Of a DNA stretch of 40,487 nucleotides, positions 1 to 9,197 are shown piece after piece (positions within the stretch are counted from its first letter, which is position 1; every line of letters starts with the position of its first letter). Under the pieces are notes generated by a model. That model saw only the letters and a list, made by a program, of their open reading frames with translations. It was not told where the DNA came from and searched no databases. The stretch lies in NCBI RefSeq assembly GCF_021601385.1, contig NZ_BQHO01000043.1:1-40487 (forward strand), given 5' to 3'. Made by a program: the position numbers and the translations under genes. The stretch is from Pseudomonas parasichuanensis (lineage in GTDB: Bacteria; Pseudomonadota; Gammaproteobacteria; Pseudomonadales; Pseudomonadaceae).

Positions 1-17
1 GGTGTTGGGAGTGCATG

Positions 18-318
18 CCTTGGGGGTTGTGGTGAGGCGAAGATCGAGCGCCGCCCGCGCGGCGCATCGCTGGCAAGCCAGCTCCCACATTTGTTTCGGG
101 CCAGTCACTCCTGTGGCTTCATCGCTGTTCGCCTTGTTGGTCCGACTCGATTTCGAGGTGGGCACTGATGACACTGCGCCTGACTTGAGACATGCACCAA
201 GGCGGGCAACGGTACCTTCACAGGAATAATTGGCCAGAAACAGATGTGGGAGCTGGCTTGCCAGCGATGCGCCGCGCGGGCGGCGCTCGATCTGTGCCCC
301 ACCACAAAGCCCAAGGCG
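18..318. repeat. Giant imperfect palindrome built from two inverted REP elements
   Basis: The segment at 42-97 is repeated in inverted orientation at 237-292, with 55 of 56 bases matching. Both arms carry the REP core TCGCTGGCAAGCCAGCTCCC. The symmetry continues imperfectly outward to about 18 and 318, and inward towards a centre near 167. No convincing gene lies in 1-405: open frames here are low-complexity translations of the repeat, and a frame on each strand reads nearly the same REP-derived peptide. The element lies just upstream of the exbB operon. It is longer than an ordinary REP doublet (about 100-120 bp). Confidence 0.8.
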
Positions 319-405
319 AACCCTTCGATTTCCCTGACCTCCGGCAGATGAGCCCCCTGCGTGCGTATGGTAGAGTGGCGGCCTTTTTCCGAGGGGATGC
401 TTACT

Positions 406-1041
406 GTGTGGGAATTGGTCAAGTCCGGTGGCTGGATGATGCTGCCGATCATCCTGAGTTCCGTCGTTGCCATGGCAATCGTCGTCGAGCGCCTGTGGAC
501 CCTGCGCGCCAGCCGTGTCACCCCGCCGCACCTGCTGGGCCAGGTGTGGATGTGGATCAAGGACAAGCAACTCACCAGTGACAAGCTCAAGGCCCTGCGC
601 GCCGATTCGCCGTTGGGCGAGATCCTCGCCGCGGGCCTGGCCAACTCGCGCCATGGCCGCGAAATCATGAAAGAGTGCATCGAAGAGGCCGCCTCGCGGG
701 TCATCCACGAGCTGGAGCGCTACATCAGCACCCTGGGCACCATCGCCGCCATGGCCCCGTTGCTCGGCCTGCTGGGCACGGTGCTGGGCATGATCGACAT
801 TTTCAGCGCCTTCATGGGGTCGCAGATGACCGCCAACGCCGCAGTGCTGGCCGGCGGTATCTCCAAGGCCCTGGTGACCACGGCCGCCGGCCTGATGGTC
901 GGTATTCCGGCGGTGTTCTTCCACCGCTTCCTGCTGCGCCGCATCGACGAGCTGGTGGTGGGCATGGAGCAGGAAGCGATCAAACTGGTGGAAGTGCTGC
1001 AGGGCGACCGTGAAGTGGAAGTGGCCGGAGGCAAGGCGTGA
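406..1041 (+). CDS. exbB: MotA/TolQ/ExbB proton channel family protein
   Basis: This is an inner-membrane proton-channel subunit of the ExbB/TolQ type, which with an ExbD/TolR partner couples the proton gradient to work at the outer membrane. The protein is about 211 aa. It has an N-terminal membrane helix (about residues 8-26), a long cytoplasmic part, and two further helices in the conserved block with MAPLLGLLGTVLGMI and the following KALVTTAAGLMVGIPAV. I chose GTG 406 because GAGGGG at 391-396 is well spaced for it; ATG 397 in the same frame is possible but too close to that site. Its stop overlaps the exbD start. Placement before lpxK is typical of Pseudomonas and suggests an envelope or LPS-linked role; the exact partner is not shown. 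Confidence 0.85.
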   Translation: MWELVKSGGWMMLPIILSSVVAMAIVVERLWTLRASRVTPPHLLGQVWMWIKDKQLTSDKLKALRADSPLGEILAAGLANSRHGREIMKECIEEAASRVIHELERYISTLGTIAAMAPLLGLLGTVLGMIDIFSAFMGSQMTANAAVLAGGISKALVTTAAGLMVGIPAVFFHRFLLRRIDELVVGMEQEAIKLVEVLQGDREVEVAGGKA

Positions 1042-1472
1042 AGTTCCGGCGCAACCGTCAGCGCGAGAACGTCGACATCAACCTGGCGTCGTTGATCGAC
1101 GTGGTGTTCGTGCTGCTGCTGTTCTTCGTGGTCACCACCACCTTCACCCGCGAGACGCAACTGCGCGTCGAGCTGCCCGAGGCCGCCAGTGCCGAGCAGG
1201 CGCCGGCCGACCAGGGCAAGCTGGTGGAGATCTCCATCAGCGCCGAGGGTGTGTATTCGGTGAACAACCACCTGCTGCCCAAAAGCGACCTGGACACCCT
1301 GACCGAGGCAATCGAGAAGGAATCCGGCGGTGACATCACCCTGCCGCTGGCGATCAGCGCCGACGGCAAGACCCCGCACCAGGCTGTGATCACCGCAATG
1401 GACGCGGCCGGCAAGCTCGGCTTCAGCAAGTTGCGCATGACCACCGTCGAGGCTGCGCAGGGCAAGCCCTGA
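1038..1472 (+). CDS. exbD: ExbD/TolR family biopolymer transport protein
   Basis: This is the partner of the ExbB-like channel. It is 144 aa, with a short basic cytoplasmic N-terminus, one membrane helix (about residues 15-35) containing the conserved aspartate of the family ([18 protein letters not shown]), and a periplasmic domain. It starts at GTG 1038, which overlaps the exbB stop; GGAGGCAAGG just upstream is the ribosome site. Its stop overlaps the lpxK start as TGATG, so the three genes are probably translationally coupled. Whether the pair serves TonB-type import or another envelope task cannot be told from sequence. Confidence 0.88.
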   Translation: MKFRRNRQRENVDINLASLIDVVFVLLLFFVVTTTFTRETQLRVELPEAASAEQAPADQGKLVEISISAEGVYSVNNHLLPKSDLDTLTEAIEKESGGDITLPLAISADGKTPHQAVITAMDAAGKLGFSKLRMTTVEAAQGKP

Positions 1473-2476
1473 TGGCCTTCGCCGACCGCCTGCTCGCTGC
1501 CTGGTACGACGGCCACCCGGCCCTGGCCCTGCTGCGCCCGCTGGAAGCCCTGTACCGCCGGGTGGTGATGCGCAAACGCGCGCGTTTTATCAGTGGCGAA
1601 AGCGCCAGCTACCGGGCCCCGGTGCCGGTCATCGTGGTGGGCAACATCACCGTGGGCGGCACGGGCAAAACGCCGATGATCCTCTGGCTGATCGAGCACT
1701 GCCGCCAGCGTGGGCTGAAGGTCGGCGTGGTCAGCCGTGGTTATGGCGCCAAGCCGCCCGAGTACCCCTGGCGCGTCGCCGCCGACCAGCGCGCCGAACA
1801 GGCCGGCGACGAGCCGTTATTGATCGTCCAGCGCACCGGCGTGCCGCTGATGATCGACCCCGACCGCTCCCGCGCCGTGCAGGCGCTGCTGGCCAGCGAT
1901 GCGCCCGACCTGATCCTCTGCGATGACGGCATGCAGCACTATCGCCTGGCCCGCGACCTGGAGCTGGTGCTGATCGACGCCGCCCGTGGCCTGGGCAACC
2001 GCCGCTGCCTGCCCGCCGGGCCGCTGCGCGAGCCGGCCGAGCGCCTGCACGACGCCGACGCCGTGTTGTTCAACGGCGCCGCTGCTGACCGCGACGAGGG
2101 TTTCGGGTTCTGCCTGCAGCCCACCGCACTGATCAACCTGCGCAGCGGCGAGCGCCGCGACCTTGACCTGTTTCCCGCTGGCCAGCCGCTGCACGCCGTG
2201 GCCGGCATCGGCAACCCGCAACGTTTCTTCAATACCCTGCAGGGGCTAAACTGGCAGCCGCTGCCGCACCCGTTCGCCGACCATGCGCCGTACAGCCGTG
2301 AGCTGTTGTCGTTCAGCCCGCCGCTGCCGCTGGTAATGACCGAGAAGGATGCGGTGAAGTGCCGGCCCTTCGCTGCCGACGACTGGTGGTACCTGGCGGT
2401 CGATGCGCGGCCTTCGCCGGCCTTCGCCGCCTGGTTCGACGCGCAGCTGGACCGCCTGCTGCCCGGCCGCCCCTGA
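1472..2476 (+). CDS. lpxK: Tetraacyldisaccharide 4'-kinase LpxK
   Basis: LpxK phosphorylates the 4' position of the lipid A disaccharide precursor at the cytoplasmic face of the inner membrane, using ATP (lipid A pathway). The protein is 334 aa, normal for the family. The N-terminus carries a hydrophobic membrane-associating segment, then [14 protein letters not shown] (about residues 55-68) with the Walker A GGTGKT. Further conserved blocks are GVVSRGYGA and DDGMQHYRL. It overlaps exbD by one base and is followed 40 nt later by the Trm112-like gene. Confidence 0.96.
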   Translation: MAFADRLLAAWYDGHPALALLRPLEALYRRVVMRKRARFISGESASYRAPVPVIVVGNITVGGTGKTPMILWLIEHCRQRGLKVGVVSRGYGAKPPEYPWRVAADQRAEQAGDEPLLIVQRTGVPLMIDPDRSRAVQALLASDAPDLILCDDGMQHYRLARDLELVLIDAARGLGNRRCLPAGPLREPAERLHDADAVLFNGAAADRDEGFGFCLQPTALINLRSGERRDLDLFPAGQPLHAVAGIGNPQRFFNTLQGLNWQPLPHPFADHAPYSRELLSFSPPLPLVMTEKDAVKCRPFAADDWWYLAVDARPSPAFAAWFDAQLDRLLPGRP

Positions 2477-2516
2477 GCCTTTTTCATTTTCCGGCCACTG
2501 GCCTCAAGGAAACCCC

Positions 2517-2702
2517 ATGGACACCAAACTGCTCGATATCCTGGCCTGCCCGATCACCAAGGGCCCGCTCAAGCTCAGCGCCGACAAGACCGAGCTGATC
2601 AGCAAGGGCGCGGGCCTGGCCTACCCGATCCGCGACGGCATCCCGGTGATGCTGGAAAGCGAAGCGCGCACCCTGACCGATGAAGAGCGCCTGGACAAAT
2701 GA
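2517..2702 (+). CDS. Trm112 family protein (YcaR-like)
   Basis: This is a small 61-aa protein of the Trm112/UPF0434 family, found in many proteobacteria between lpxK and kdsB. Visible hallmarks are the N-terminal [12 protein letters not shown] and the block [12 protein letters not shown]. Only one cysteine of the eukaryotic zinc knuckle remains (LACP). Bacterial members have no firmly assigned reaction; eukaryotic Trm112 activates methyltransferases. ATG 2517 follows CAAGGAAACCCC, a good ribosome site. The last codons overlap the kdsB start as ATGA. Confidence 0.9.
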   Translation: MDTKLLDILACPITKGPLKLSADKTELISKGAGLAYPIRDGIPVMLESEARTLTDEERLDK

Positions 2703-3463
2703 GCCTGGATTTCACCGTGGTGATCCCCGCCCGGCTGCGCTCCACGCGCCTGCCGGGCAAGCCGCTGCTGGCGATCGCCGGCAAGCCTATGGTCCAGCAC
2801 GTGTGGGAGCAGGCGCGCAAGAGCGGCGCCAAGCGTGTGGTCATCGCCACCGACGATGCCAGCATCGTCGAGGCTTGCCAGGCGTTTGGCGCCGAGGTGC
2901 TGCTGACCCGCGCCGACCATGAGTCGGGCACCGATCGCCTGGCCGAAGTCGCCGCCCAGCTCGGGCTGGCGGCCGATGCCATCGTGGTCAACGTGCAAGG
3001 CGACGAGCCGCTGATCCCGCCGGTGATCATCGACCAGGTGGCGGCCAACCTCGCCGCGCACCCCGAGGCTGGCATCGCGACGCTGGCCGAGCCGATCCAC
3101 GAGCCGGAAGCCGTGTTCAACCCCAACGCGGTCAAGGTCACCCGCGACAAGAACGGCCTGGCCCTGACCTTCAGCCGTGCACCTTTGCCTTGGGCGCGTG
3201 ACGCCTTTGCCAAGGCGCGTGACGTGCTGCCCGAGGGTGTGCCGTACCGCCGTCATATCGGCATGTACGCCTACCGCGTGGGCTTCCTGCAGGACTTCGT
3301 CGGCTGGGGCCCGTGCTGGCTTGAGCAGACCGAGGCGCTGGAGCAGCTGCGTGCGCTGTGGCATGGCGTGCGTATCCACGTCGCCGACGCCATCGAAGCG
3401 CCGGCCGTGGGCGTCGACACCCCTGAAGACCTGGAGCGCGTGCGGCGCTTGCTGGAGGCCTGA
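2699..3463 (+). CDS. kdsB: 3-deoxy-manno-octulosonate cytidylyltransferase KdsB
   Basis: KdsB activates KDO with CTP to give CMP-KDO for the LPS inner core, in the cytoplasm. The protein is 254 aa. The N-terminal nucleotide-binding signature [19 protein letters not shown] (about residues 4-22) is intact. Other family blocks are [27 protein letters not shown] and RHIGMYAYR, and the C-terminal region has [12 protein letters not shown]. It starts inside the ATGA overlap with the upstream gene and ends in a TGATG overlap with the phosphatase gene, continuing the coupled operon. Confidence 0.96.
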   Translation: MSLDFTVVIPARLRSTRLPGKPLLAIAGKPMVQHVWEQARKSGAKRVVIATDDASIVEACQAFGAEVLLTRADHESGTDRLAEVAAQLGLAADAIVVNVQGDEPLIPPVIIDQVAANLAAHPEAGIATLAEPIHEPEAVFNPNAVKVTRDKNGLALTFSRAPLPWARDAFAKARDVLPEGVPYRRHIGMYAYRVGFLQDFVGWGPCWLEQTEALEQLRALWHGVRIHVADAIEAPAVGVDTPEDLERVRRLLEA

Positions 3464-3927
3464 TGCGCGTTCTGTTCGTCTGCCTGGGCAATATCTGCCG
3501 TTCGCCCACTGCCGAAGGCGTGTTGCGCCATCAGCTGGAGGCCGCAGGCCTGGCTGACCAGGTGCAGGTCGCGTCTGCCGGCACCGGTGACTGGCATGTG
3601 GGCAAGGCCCCCGACAGCCGTACCTGCAAGGCCGCGCTGGCGCGTGGCTACGACCTGTCGCGCCAGCGTGCGCAGCAGGTCAAGGCGGCGCACTTCGGTG
3701 AATACGACCTGGTCCTGGCCATGGACAACAGCAACCTGGCCAACCTCAAGGCACTGCGCCCGCACAACGCCAAGGGCGAGCTCGACCTGTTCCTGCGCCG
3801 CTACGGCGCGGCGCTGGATGAGGTGCCCGATCCTTACTACGGCGGCGCCGAAGGTTTCGAGCAGGTCCTGGACTTGATCGAGGCGGCCTGCCGTGAGCTG
3901 GTGGTGGAAATCAAGGGGCGGTTATGA
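3463..3927 (+). CDS. Low molecular weight protein-tyrosine phosphatase
   Basis: This is a cytoplasmic low-molecular-weight tyrosine phosphatase of 154 aa. The P-loop CX5R is the N-terminal VCLGNICRSPTAEG (about residues 6-19), with nucleophile Cys in CLGN and the arginine in ICRS. The general-acid loop DPYYGG (about residues 125-130) has the expected Asp-Pro-Tyr. Such enzymes often act on bacterial tyrosine kinases in exopolysaccharide control, but here the gene sits between kdsB and murB with no kinase nearby, so its substrate is open. It overlaps kdsB by one base and murB by four. Confidence 0.92.
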   Translation: MRVLFVCLGNICRSPTAEGVLRHQLEAAGLADQVQVASAGTGDWHVGKAPDSRTCKAALARGYDLSRQRAQQVKAAHFGEYDLVLAMDNSNLANLKALRPHNAKGELDLFLRRYGAALDEVPDPYYGGAEGFEQVLDLIEAACRELVVEIKGRL

Positions 3928-4943
3928 CGGTGGCGTGGCAGCAACAGGTATCGCTCAAGCCCTACAACACCTTCGGCATCGATGTGCGTGCGCGCTATTT
4001 CACCCAGGCCCATGACGATGACGAAGCCCGTCAGGCCCTGGCTCAGGCCGCCGAGCGGCAGGTGCCGGTGCTGGTGATCGGCGGTGGCAGCAACCTGCTG
4101 CTGACCCGCGACATCGACGCCCTGGTGCTGCACATGGCCAGCCGTGGCCGGCGCCTGCTCAGCGATGACGGCGAGCGGGTGGTGGTGGAGGCCGAGGCCG
4201 GTGAGCCCTGGCATCCCTTCGTGCAGTGGACCCTGGCCCAGGGCCTGAGCGGGCTGGAGAACCTCAGCCTGATCCCGGGCACCGTGGGGGCCGCGCCGAT
4301 GCAGAACGTCGGTGCCTATGGGGTCGAGATCAAGGATGTCTTCGCCGGCCTGACCGCGCTCGACCGGGAGACTGGCGAGCTGCGTGAATTCACCCTGCAA
4401 GAGTGTGCCTTCGGCTACCGTGACAGCCTGTTCAAGCGCAACCCCGGGCGTTGGTTGATCCTGCGCGTACGTTTTACCCTTGACCGGACGTTGCGGGCCC
4501 ACCTGGATTACGGCCCGGTGCGTCAGCGTTTGACGGAGCAGGGCGTCGGGCAGCCGACTGCGCAGGCCATCAGCGATGCGATCTGCAGCATTCGCCAGGA
4601 GAAACTGCCAGACCCGGCCGAGCTGGGCAATGCCGGGAGCTTCTTCAAGAACCCGGTGGTGTCGGCGGCCCTGGCTGAGCAGATTCGTACAGGCTACCCG
4701 ACTGTGGTGGCTTATCCGCAGGCCGATGGCCGGGTGAAGCTGGCGGCGGGTTGGTTGATCGAGCAGGCCGGGTGGAAGGGCCATCGTGATGGCGATGCCG
4801 GTGTGCATCGCTTGCAGTCGCTGGTGCTGGTGAACTATGGCCAGGCGAGCGGGGCGCAGTTGCATGCGCTGGCGCAGAAGATCCAGGCGGATATCCTCGA
4901 GCGGTTCGGGGTGGAACTGGAGATGGAGCCGAACCTGTACTGA
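3924..4943 (+). CDS. murB: UDP-N-acetylenolpyruvoylglucosamine reductase MurB
   Basis: MurB is the FAD- and NADPH-dependent enzyme that reduces UDP-GlcNAc-enolpyruvate to UDP-MurNAc in peptidoglycan precursor synthesis. The protein is 339 aa, typical of the E. coli type I form. The N-terminus (NTFGIDVRARYF) leads into the FAD-binding block LVIGGGSNLLLT. The mid region has IPGTVGAAPMQNVGAYGVEIKD, and GNAGSFFKNPVV holds the catalytic serine loop. It is the last gene of the overlapping operon starting at exbB; a terminator follows at about 5099. Confidence 0.96.
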   Translation: MTVAWQQQVSLKPYNTFGIDVRARYFTQAHDDDEARQALAQAAERQVPVLVIGGGSNLLLTRDIDALVLHMASRGRRLLSDDGERVVVEAEAGEPWHPFVQWTLAQGLSGLENLSLIPGTVGAAPMQNVGAYGVEIKDVFAGLTALDRETGELREFTLQECAFGYRDSLFKRNPGRWLILRVRFTLDRTLRAHLDYGPVRQRLTEQGVGQPTAQAISDAICSIRQEKLPDPAELGNAGSFFKNPVVSAALAEQIRTGYPTVVAYPQADGRVKLAAGWLIEQAGWKGHRDGDAGVHRLQSLVLVNYGQASGAQLHALAQKIQADILERFGVELEMEPNLY

Positions 4944-4965
4944 TTGTGCAGGTATCTGCTGGCCT

Positions 4966-5073
4966 GATCGCTGGCAAGCCAGCTCCCACCCTGACCGCGC
5001 TGGCCGCAAGCGATGCGCAATCATGTGAGAGACGCGCGCCCCCTGTGGGAGCCGGCTTGCCGGCGATGAGGCC
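4966..5073. repeat. REP element pair between murB and rne
   Basis: GATCGCTGGCAAGCCAGCTC at 4966-4985 and TGTGGGAGCCGGCTTGCCGG at 5044-5063 are inverted REP units of the GGCTTGCCGGCGAT type. They lie downstream of murB and of the convergent rne gene, a usual REP position. Confidence 0.75.
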
Positions 5074-5098
5074 AGATCAGGCGATACAGGATGCAAAG

Positions 5099-5138
5099 AA
5101 AAAGCCCCGCCAGTTCGCACTGGCGGGGCTTTTTCATT
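5099..5138. terminator. Bidirectional rho-independent terminator between murB and rne
   Basis: AAAAAGCCCCGCCAGT and ACTGGCGGGGCTTTTT form a strong GC-rich stem around a short loop. A-rich and T-rich flanks on either side let it work for murB (plus) and rne (minus). Confidence 0.9.
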
Positions 5139-5150
5139 CAGCGACCGGAA

Positions 5151-8100
5151 TCAACCGTGATGAGGCTTGTGCTCGTCTTCGGTGGTTTCCAGGGCTGGGG
5201 CGGCCTGGGCGGCAGCCAGGGCAGCAGCGGCTGCTTCGGCTTCACGCTTGCGGCGGCGCACTTCACGCGGGTCGTTCGGCGCGCGGCCGTTCGACAGCAT
5301 GACCGGGGCCGGCTCGACTACTGCTTCGGCAGGTGCTGGTTCGGCAACCACTGGAGCAGGTTCGGCAGCTGGCGCTTCGACTACTTCAGCTTGTACTTCA
5401 ACAACCTCGGCCTCGACGGCCGGAGCCGCTTCGAAGGCAACCGGAGCCTGAACTTCAGCCACTTCGGCGACCGGCGCTGGTTTGGCCTCGGCGGCTGCCA
5501 CTGCTGGCGCTTCCACGACCGGTGCAGCTTCGACCACGACAGCCACCTGCTCGGCAACCGATTCTTCGATCACGGGCTGTGGTGCCACTTCAACAGCGGG
5601 CTCGAAGCTCGGCTCGGCGGCAACTACTGGTTCGCTGACCGGCTGCTCGACCACCGGAGCGATCGCGATGGCTTCGGCTTGCTCGGCAACCTGGACCACT
5701 TCGCTGCTTTCAACCTGGGCTTCGGCGACAACGGCGCTGGCGCGTTCGGCCTGCTGGTTGGCCTGGGCTTCGGCGTCGGCGCTGATGTTGCTGGTGGCAA
5801 CGGCGGCGGTGACAGCGATGCCGGCAGCCAGTTCGGCACCCAGCGCTGTGGCCTGGTGCTGTTGTGGCTGCTGCTCTTCGCCGGCTTCGTCGTCGCCGCC
5901 TTCGATCAGCTCGCCATCGGCATTGCGCTGGCGTTCACGACGGTTGCTGCGACGGCGCTGGCCGCGGGAGCGACGGCGCGGACGCTCGCCATCGGCGCCT
6001 TCCTGCTCGTCTTGCAGCAGTTCTTCGTTCGGCAGTTGCTCCTCGTTGAGCTCGGCGGCTTGTTCGGCAACCTGCTCGTCAGGGCGCGGCTGGCGCTCTT
6101 CACGCGGCGGGCGAGGGGCACGTTCTTCACGTGGTGCACGCTCTTCGCGTGGGGCACGTTCTTCACGCGGTGCACGCTCTTCGCGTGGGGCACGTTCTTC
6201 GCGCGGTGCACGCTCTTCACGTGGGGCGCGTTCTTCGCGTGGGGCGCGTTCTTCGCGTGGCGCACGCTCTTCACGGGCTACGCGTTCTTCACGCGGTGCA
6301 CGTTCTTCGCGCGGCTGGCGCTCTTCGCGGGCTACCGGTGCGTCCAGCGGCTCGCGCAGTTCGCGTACGCGCTCTTCACGGTTGCCGCGGCGGTCTTCAC
6401 GTGGCTGGCGTGGTGCGCGTTCTTCACGCGGCGCACGCTCTTCACGCGGGGCGCGTTCCTCGCGGGGGGCACGCTCTTCACGTGGCTGGCGCTCTTCGCG
6501 CGGGGCACGCTCGGCGCGTTCTTCACGCGGCTTGCGCTCTTCGTCGCGGCGGCCATTGCGATTGCGGCTCTGCTGGCGACCGTTGCGGCGCTCCTCGTTG
6601 CGTGGGGTGCGCTCGGTGGCAGGCTTCTCGGTGGTGGCAACCGGGGCGGCGACAGGTTCTTCCTTGCCGGCGAACAGGCTGACCAGCGATTTCACCAGGC
6701 CTTTGAACAGGCTTGGCTCTGGCACGCTAGGGGCGGCTGCGGCGGCCGGGGCTGCGGCAGGCTGCGCTTCTTCGGTGCTTGGCACGGGGGCGTTGGCACG
6801 GGCCGGAGCGGTCTTGACCGCGGCCTCCTGGCGAACCAGGGTGCGGGTGGCGGTCGGCTGCGGCGCTTCTTCGGTTTCGGAAGCGGCGATCTCGTAGCTG
6901 GACTGGTTGTTCAGCACTTCCGGGTTGTCGTCGCGCAGGCGCTGGACTTCGAAGTGCGGCGTTTCCAGGTGATCGTTCGGCAGGATGATGATGCGTGCGC
7001 GAGTGCGCAGTTCGATCTTGGTGATCGAGTTGCGTTTCTCGTTGAGCAGGAAGGCGGCGACCGGGATTGGCACCTGGGCGCGGACCTCGGCGGTGCGGTC
7101 TTTCAGGGCTTCTTCTTCGATCAGGCGCAGGATGGCCAGCGACAGCGATTCGACGTCACGGATGATGCCGGTGCCCGAGCAGCGCGGGCAGACGATGCCG
7201 CTGCTTTCACCCAGCGATGGGCGCAGGCGCTGACGGGACATTTCCAGCAGGCCGAAACGCGAGATGCGGCCAACCTGCACGCGGGCGCGGTCGGCTTCCA
7301 GGCATTCACGCACGCGCTCTTCGACGGCGCGCTGGTTTTTGGCTGGGGTCATGTCGATGAAATCGATGACGATCAGGCCGCCGATGTCACGCAGGCGCAG
7401 TTGGCGGGCGATTTCTTCGGCCGCTTCCAGGTTGGTCTGCAGGGCGGTTTCTTCGATGTCGCTGCCTTTGGTGGCGCGCGCCGAGTTGATGTCGATGGAC
7501 ACCAGGGCCTCGGTCGGGTCGATGACGATCGAGCCGCCGGACGGCAGGTCGACGACGCGCTGGAAGGCGGTCTCGATCTGGCTTTCGATCTGGAAGCGGT
7601 TGAACAGCGGCACGCTGTCTTCGTACAGCTTGACCTTGCTGGCGTACTGCGGCATCACCTGGCGGATGAAGGTCAGGGCTTCTTCCTGGGCGTCGATGCT
7701 GTCGATCAGCACTTCGCCGATGTCCTGGCGCAGGTAGTCGCGGATCGCACGGATGATGACGTTGCTTTCCTGGTAGATCAGGAACGGCGCGCTGCGGTCC
7801 AGCGAGGCTTCCTTGATGGCGGTCCACAGCTGCAGCAGGTAGTCGAGGTCCCACTGCATTTCTTCGCTGCTGCGGCCAAGGCCTGCGGTGCGCACGATCA
7901 GGCCCATGTCGCCGGGAACGGTCAGGCCGTTCAGGGCTTCACGCAGTTCGTTGCGCTCTTCGCCTTCGATGCGGCGGGAGATGCCGCCGGCACGGGGGTT
8001 GTTGGGCATCAGCACCAGGTAGCGGCCAGCCAGGCTGATGAAGGTGGTCAGGGCGGCGCCTTTGTTGCCGCGCTCTTCCTTCTCGACCTGGACGATGACT

Positions 8101-8390
8101 TCCTGGCCTTCGCTCAGTACTTCCTTGATGTTGACCCGGCCTTCGGGGGTCTTCTTGAAGTATTCGCGGGAGATTTCCTTGAGTGGCAGGAAGCCGTGAC
8201 GTTCGGAGCCGAAGTCGACGAAGGCGGCTTCAAGGCTTGGCTCGATACGGGTGATCTTGCCTTTGTAGATGTTGGCCTTTTTCTGCTCACGCGCGCCGGA
8301 CTCGATGTCCAGGTCGTAGAGGCGTTGGCCGTCTACCAGGGCTACACGCAACTCTTCGGGTTGAGTTGCGTTAATCAGCATTCTTTTCAT
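5151..8390 (-). CDS. rne: Ribonuclease E
   Basis: RNase E is the essential endonuclease for mRNA decay and for rRNA and tRNA maturation, and the scaffold of the degradosome. The protein is 1079 aa from [20 protein letters not shown] at 8390; an upstream in-frame ATG at 8438 would add 16 residues without family support. An S1 domain lies at about residues 38-120. The catalytic region holds conserved acidic residues ([21 protein letters not shown]) and the zinc-link CPRCSGTG near residue 404. The C-terminal half is disordered: Arg/Glu-rich with repeated APREER hexapeptides (about 6100-6500), then Ala/Val/Glu/Pro-rich. The long leader upstream suggests autoregulation, as is known for enterobacterial rne. 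Confidence 0.97.
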   Translation of the reverse strand: MKRMLINATQPEELRVALVDGQRLYDLDIESGAREQKKANIYKGKITRIEPSLEAAFVDFGSERHGFLPLKEISREYFKKTPEGRVNIKEVLSEGQEVIVQVEKEERGNKGAALTTFISLAGRYLVLMPNNPRAGGISRRIEGEERNELREALNGLTVPGDMGLIVRTAGLGRSSEEMQWDLDYLLQLWTAIKEASLDRSAPFLIYQESNVIIRAIRDYLRQDIGEVLIDSIDAQEEALTFIRQVMPQYASKVKLYEDSVPLFNRFQIESQIETAFQRVVDLPSGGSIVIDPTEALVSIDINSARATKGSDIEETALQTNLEAAEEIARQLRLRDIGGLIVIDFIDMTPAKNQRAVEERVRECLEADRARVQVGRISRFGLLEMSRQRLRPSLGESSGIVCPRCSGTGIIRDVESLSLAILRLIEEEALKDRTAEVRAQVPIPVAAFLLNEKRNSITKIELRTRARIIILPNDHLETPHFEVQRLRDDNPEVLNNQSSYEIAASETEEAPQPTATRTLVRQEAAVKTAPARANAPVPSTEEAQPAAAPAAAAAPSVPEPSLFKGLVKSLVSLFAGKEEPVAAPVATTEKPATERTPRNEERRNGRQQSRNRNGRRDEERKPREERAERAPREERQPREERAPREERAPREERAPREERAPRQPREDRRGNREERVRELREPLDAPVAREERQPREERAPREERVAREERAPREERAPREERAPREERAPREERAPREERAPREERAPREERAPREERAPRPPREERQPRPDEQVAEQAAELNEEQLPNEELLQDEQEGADGERPRRRSRGQRRRSNRRERQRNADGELIEGGDDEAGEEQQPQQHQATALGAELAAGIAVTAAVATSNISADAEAQANQQAERASAVVAEAQVESSEVVQVAEQAEAIAIAPVVEQPVSEPVVAAEPSFEPAVEVAPQPVIEESVAEQVAVVVEAAPVVEAPAVAAAEAKPAPVAEVAEVQAPVAFEAAPAVEAEVVEVQAEVVEAPAAEPAPVVAEPAPAEAVVEPAPVMLSNGRAPNDPREVRRRKREAEAAAAALAAAQAAPALETTEDEHKPHHG
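6105..6500 (-). repeat. 18-bp coding repeats (APREER) in the rne scaffold region
   Basis: Degenerate 18-bp units encode APREER. About eight uninterrupted copies lie at 6121-6264, followed on the protein N-terminal side by VAREER and more interrupted [12 protein letters not shown] copies. Synonymous codons vary between units (CGT/CGC, GAA/GAG), so the peptide is conserved better than the DNA. Arg-rich segments here correspond by position to the RNA-binding part of the RNase E scaffold. Confidence 0.85.
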
Positions 8391-9134
8391 GTTGTACCGT
8401 CGGTTTCCGGGCTGCCGGAAACGGCGTTCGGCACACACGACGTATCTGGGTCGGTGCCAAGGTGCGCAAAGGGTGGCGAACCACCCCCGTGTCGAGCAAC
8501 GTTCGGCACCAGCCGGTTGCCCAGCCTGCCGTTGTCGCGACGACGCGTCCTGTTCGCTGTGGTGTCAACGAGCCCCTTAGGTGTTCGTATCGACGTTCAT
8601 CGATAGCCGAATCAGCCAGACAGGCCTCGTGCACTCAGACAGGAGGAGGAATCAACCGTCAGCCGTGGACGCTGCTAGAGCGTCTGTTCAGGACCTTATC
8701 CGCTCATCGCCCGTTCAGTGGGGCGGTGGCCGGACGCGGTGCTACACGGTCCGAGGGCTGTGCATCTCCACCCTGCACGTATCCCTGATAATTCGGGTGC
8801 TGCCGCGCGCTGAATCCGCAACGGGTTGCATTTTTCGCCAGCGCGGATACCGCGCTGGCGCCATTTATGTCCAAGGCAGGTATTTCCGAAGCATTCGCCG
8901 GGCGTTACGTGGAAGCGACTGGCGGGCAGAGGTGCGGCGAAAAAGGTTCGGTAAGCAGGTGGAACACCGCGCTTGTCGTTTTTCTTCGGTCTTCTCTACA
9001 CAGCGCTGGTGGCGATTCCAGGCATTTGTTTAAACTGGCGAAAACCCCGTAGGACGGCCTCGCGTCCTGGAGAATTGCGAAGGTCAGGAACCGGTGTAGA
9101 GCCTGGTATCACTGGCCTGCCGCTTTTGGCGGCG
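8391..9134 (-). promoter_or_regulatory. Long rne 5' leader, probable regulatory RNA region
   Basis: From the predicted start of transcription near 9134 to the rne start codon is about 744 nt with no credible gene. On the rne strand it can form several clean hairpins: 8836-8860 (11-bp perfect stem), 8471-8486 (GGGTGG-TTCG-CCACCC with a UUCG-type loop), 8587-8604 and 8403-8422. Pseudomonads are known to carry a conserved structured element (the rne-II motif) in front of rne, and enterobacteria use a different leader for RNase E feedback control. I infer that this region contains that element; its exact limits cannot be drawn without a covariance search. Confidence 0.6.
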
Positions 9135-9140
9135 TTCGCG

Positions 9141-9169
9141 ACTATAGCAGTTATGATTAAGTGCTTCAA
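9141..9169 (-). promoter_or_regulatory. Predicted sigma-70 promoter of rne
   Basis: On the minus strand, TTGAAG (9164-9169) is followed after exactly 17 bp by TATAGT (9141-9146). Transcription would begin near 9134. Confidence 0.65.
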
Positions 9170-9181
9170 TTCCATAAAAAA

Positions 9182-9191
9182 TTGTTATGAT
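9182..9191 (+). promoter_or_regulatory. Extended -10 promoter of rluC
   Basis: TGTTATGAT (9183-9191) matches an extended -10 element (TGnTATnnT). The -35 region is weak and coincides with the -35 of the divergent rne promoter. The expected transcription start, 6-8 nt downstream, falls on the rluC ATG at 9198. Confidence 0.5.
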
Positions 9192-9197
9192 CCCGCC

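Noticed and set aside
105-704. Open frames at the left edge, on both strands, coding similar peptides
   Set aside because: Both peptides come from the inverted REP arms, so their likeness reflects the DNA palindrome and not protein conservation.
3837-5120. Long antisense frame over murB
   Set aside because: It lies opposite a certain gene, shows no motifs and lacks a ribosome site.
5044-5138. Possible small RNA gene between murB and rne ending at the strong terminator
   Set aside because: Only REP sequence and a bidirectional terminator are visible, with no promoter that I can identify.
5091-8606. A very long open frame (about 1171 codons) antisense to rne
   Set aside because: It is a shadow of the biased codon use and repeats in rne: composition is extreme in F, G, A and D, there is no ribosome site and I recognise no domain in it.
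8836-8860. Perfect 11-bp hairpin in the rne leader as a terminator
   Set aside because: The T run lies before it on the plus strand and becomes an A run after it on the minus strand, so neither direction has a U tail.
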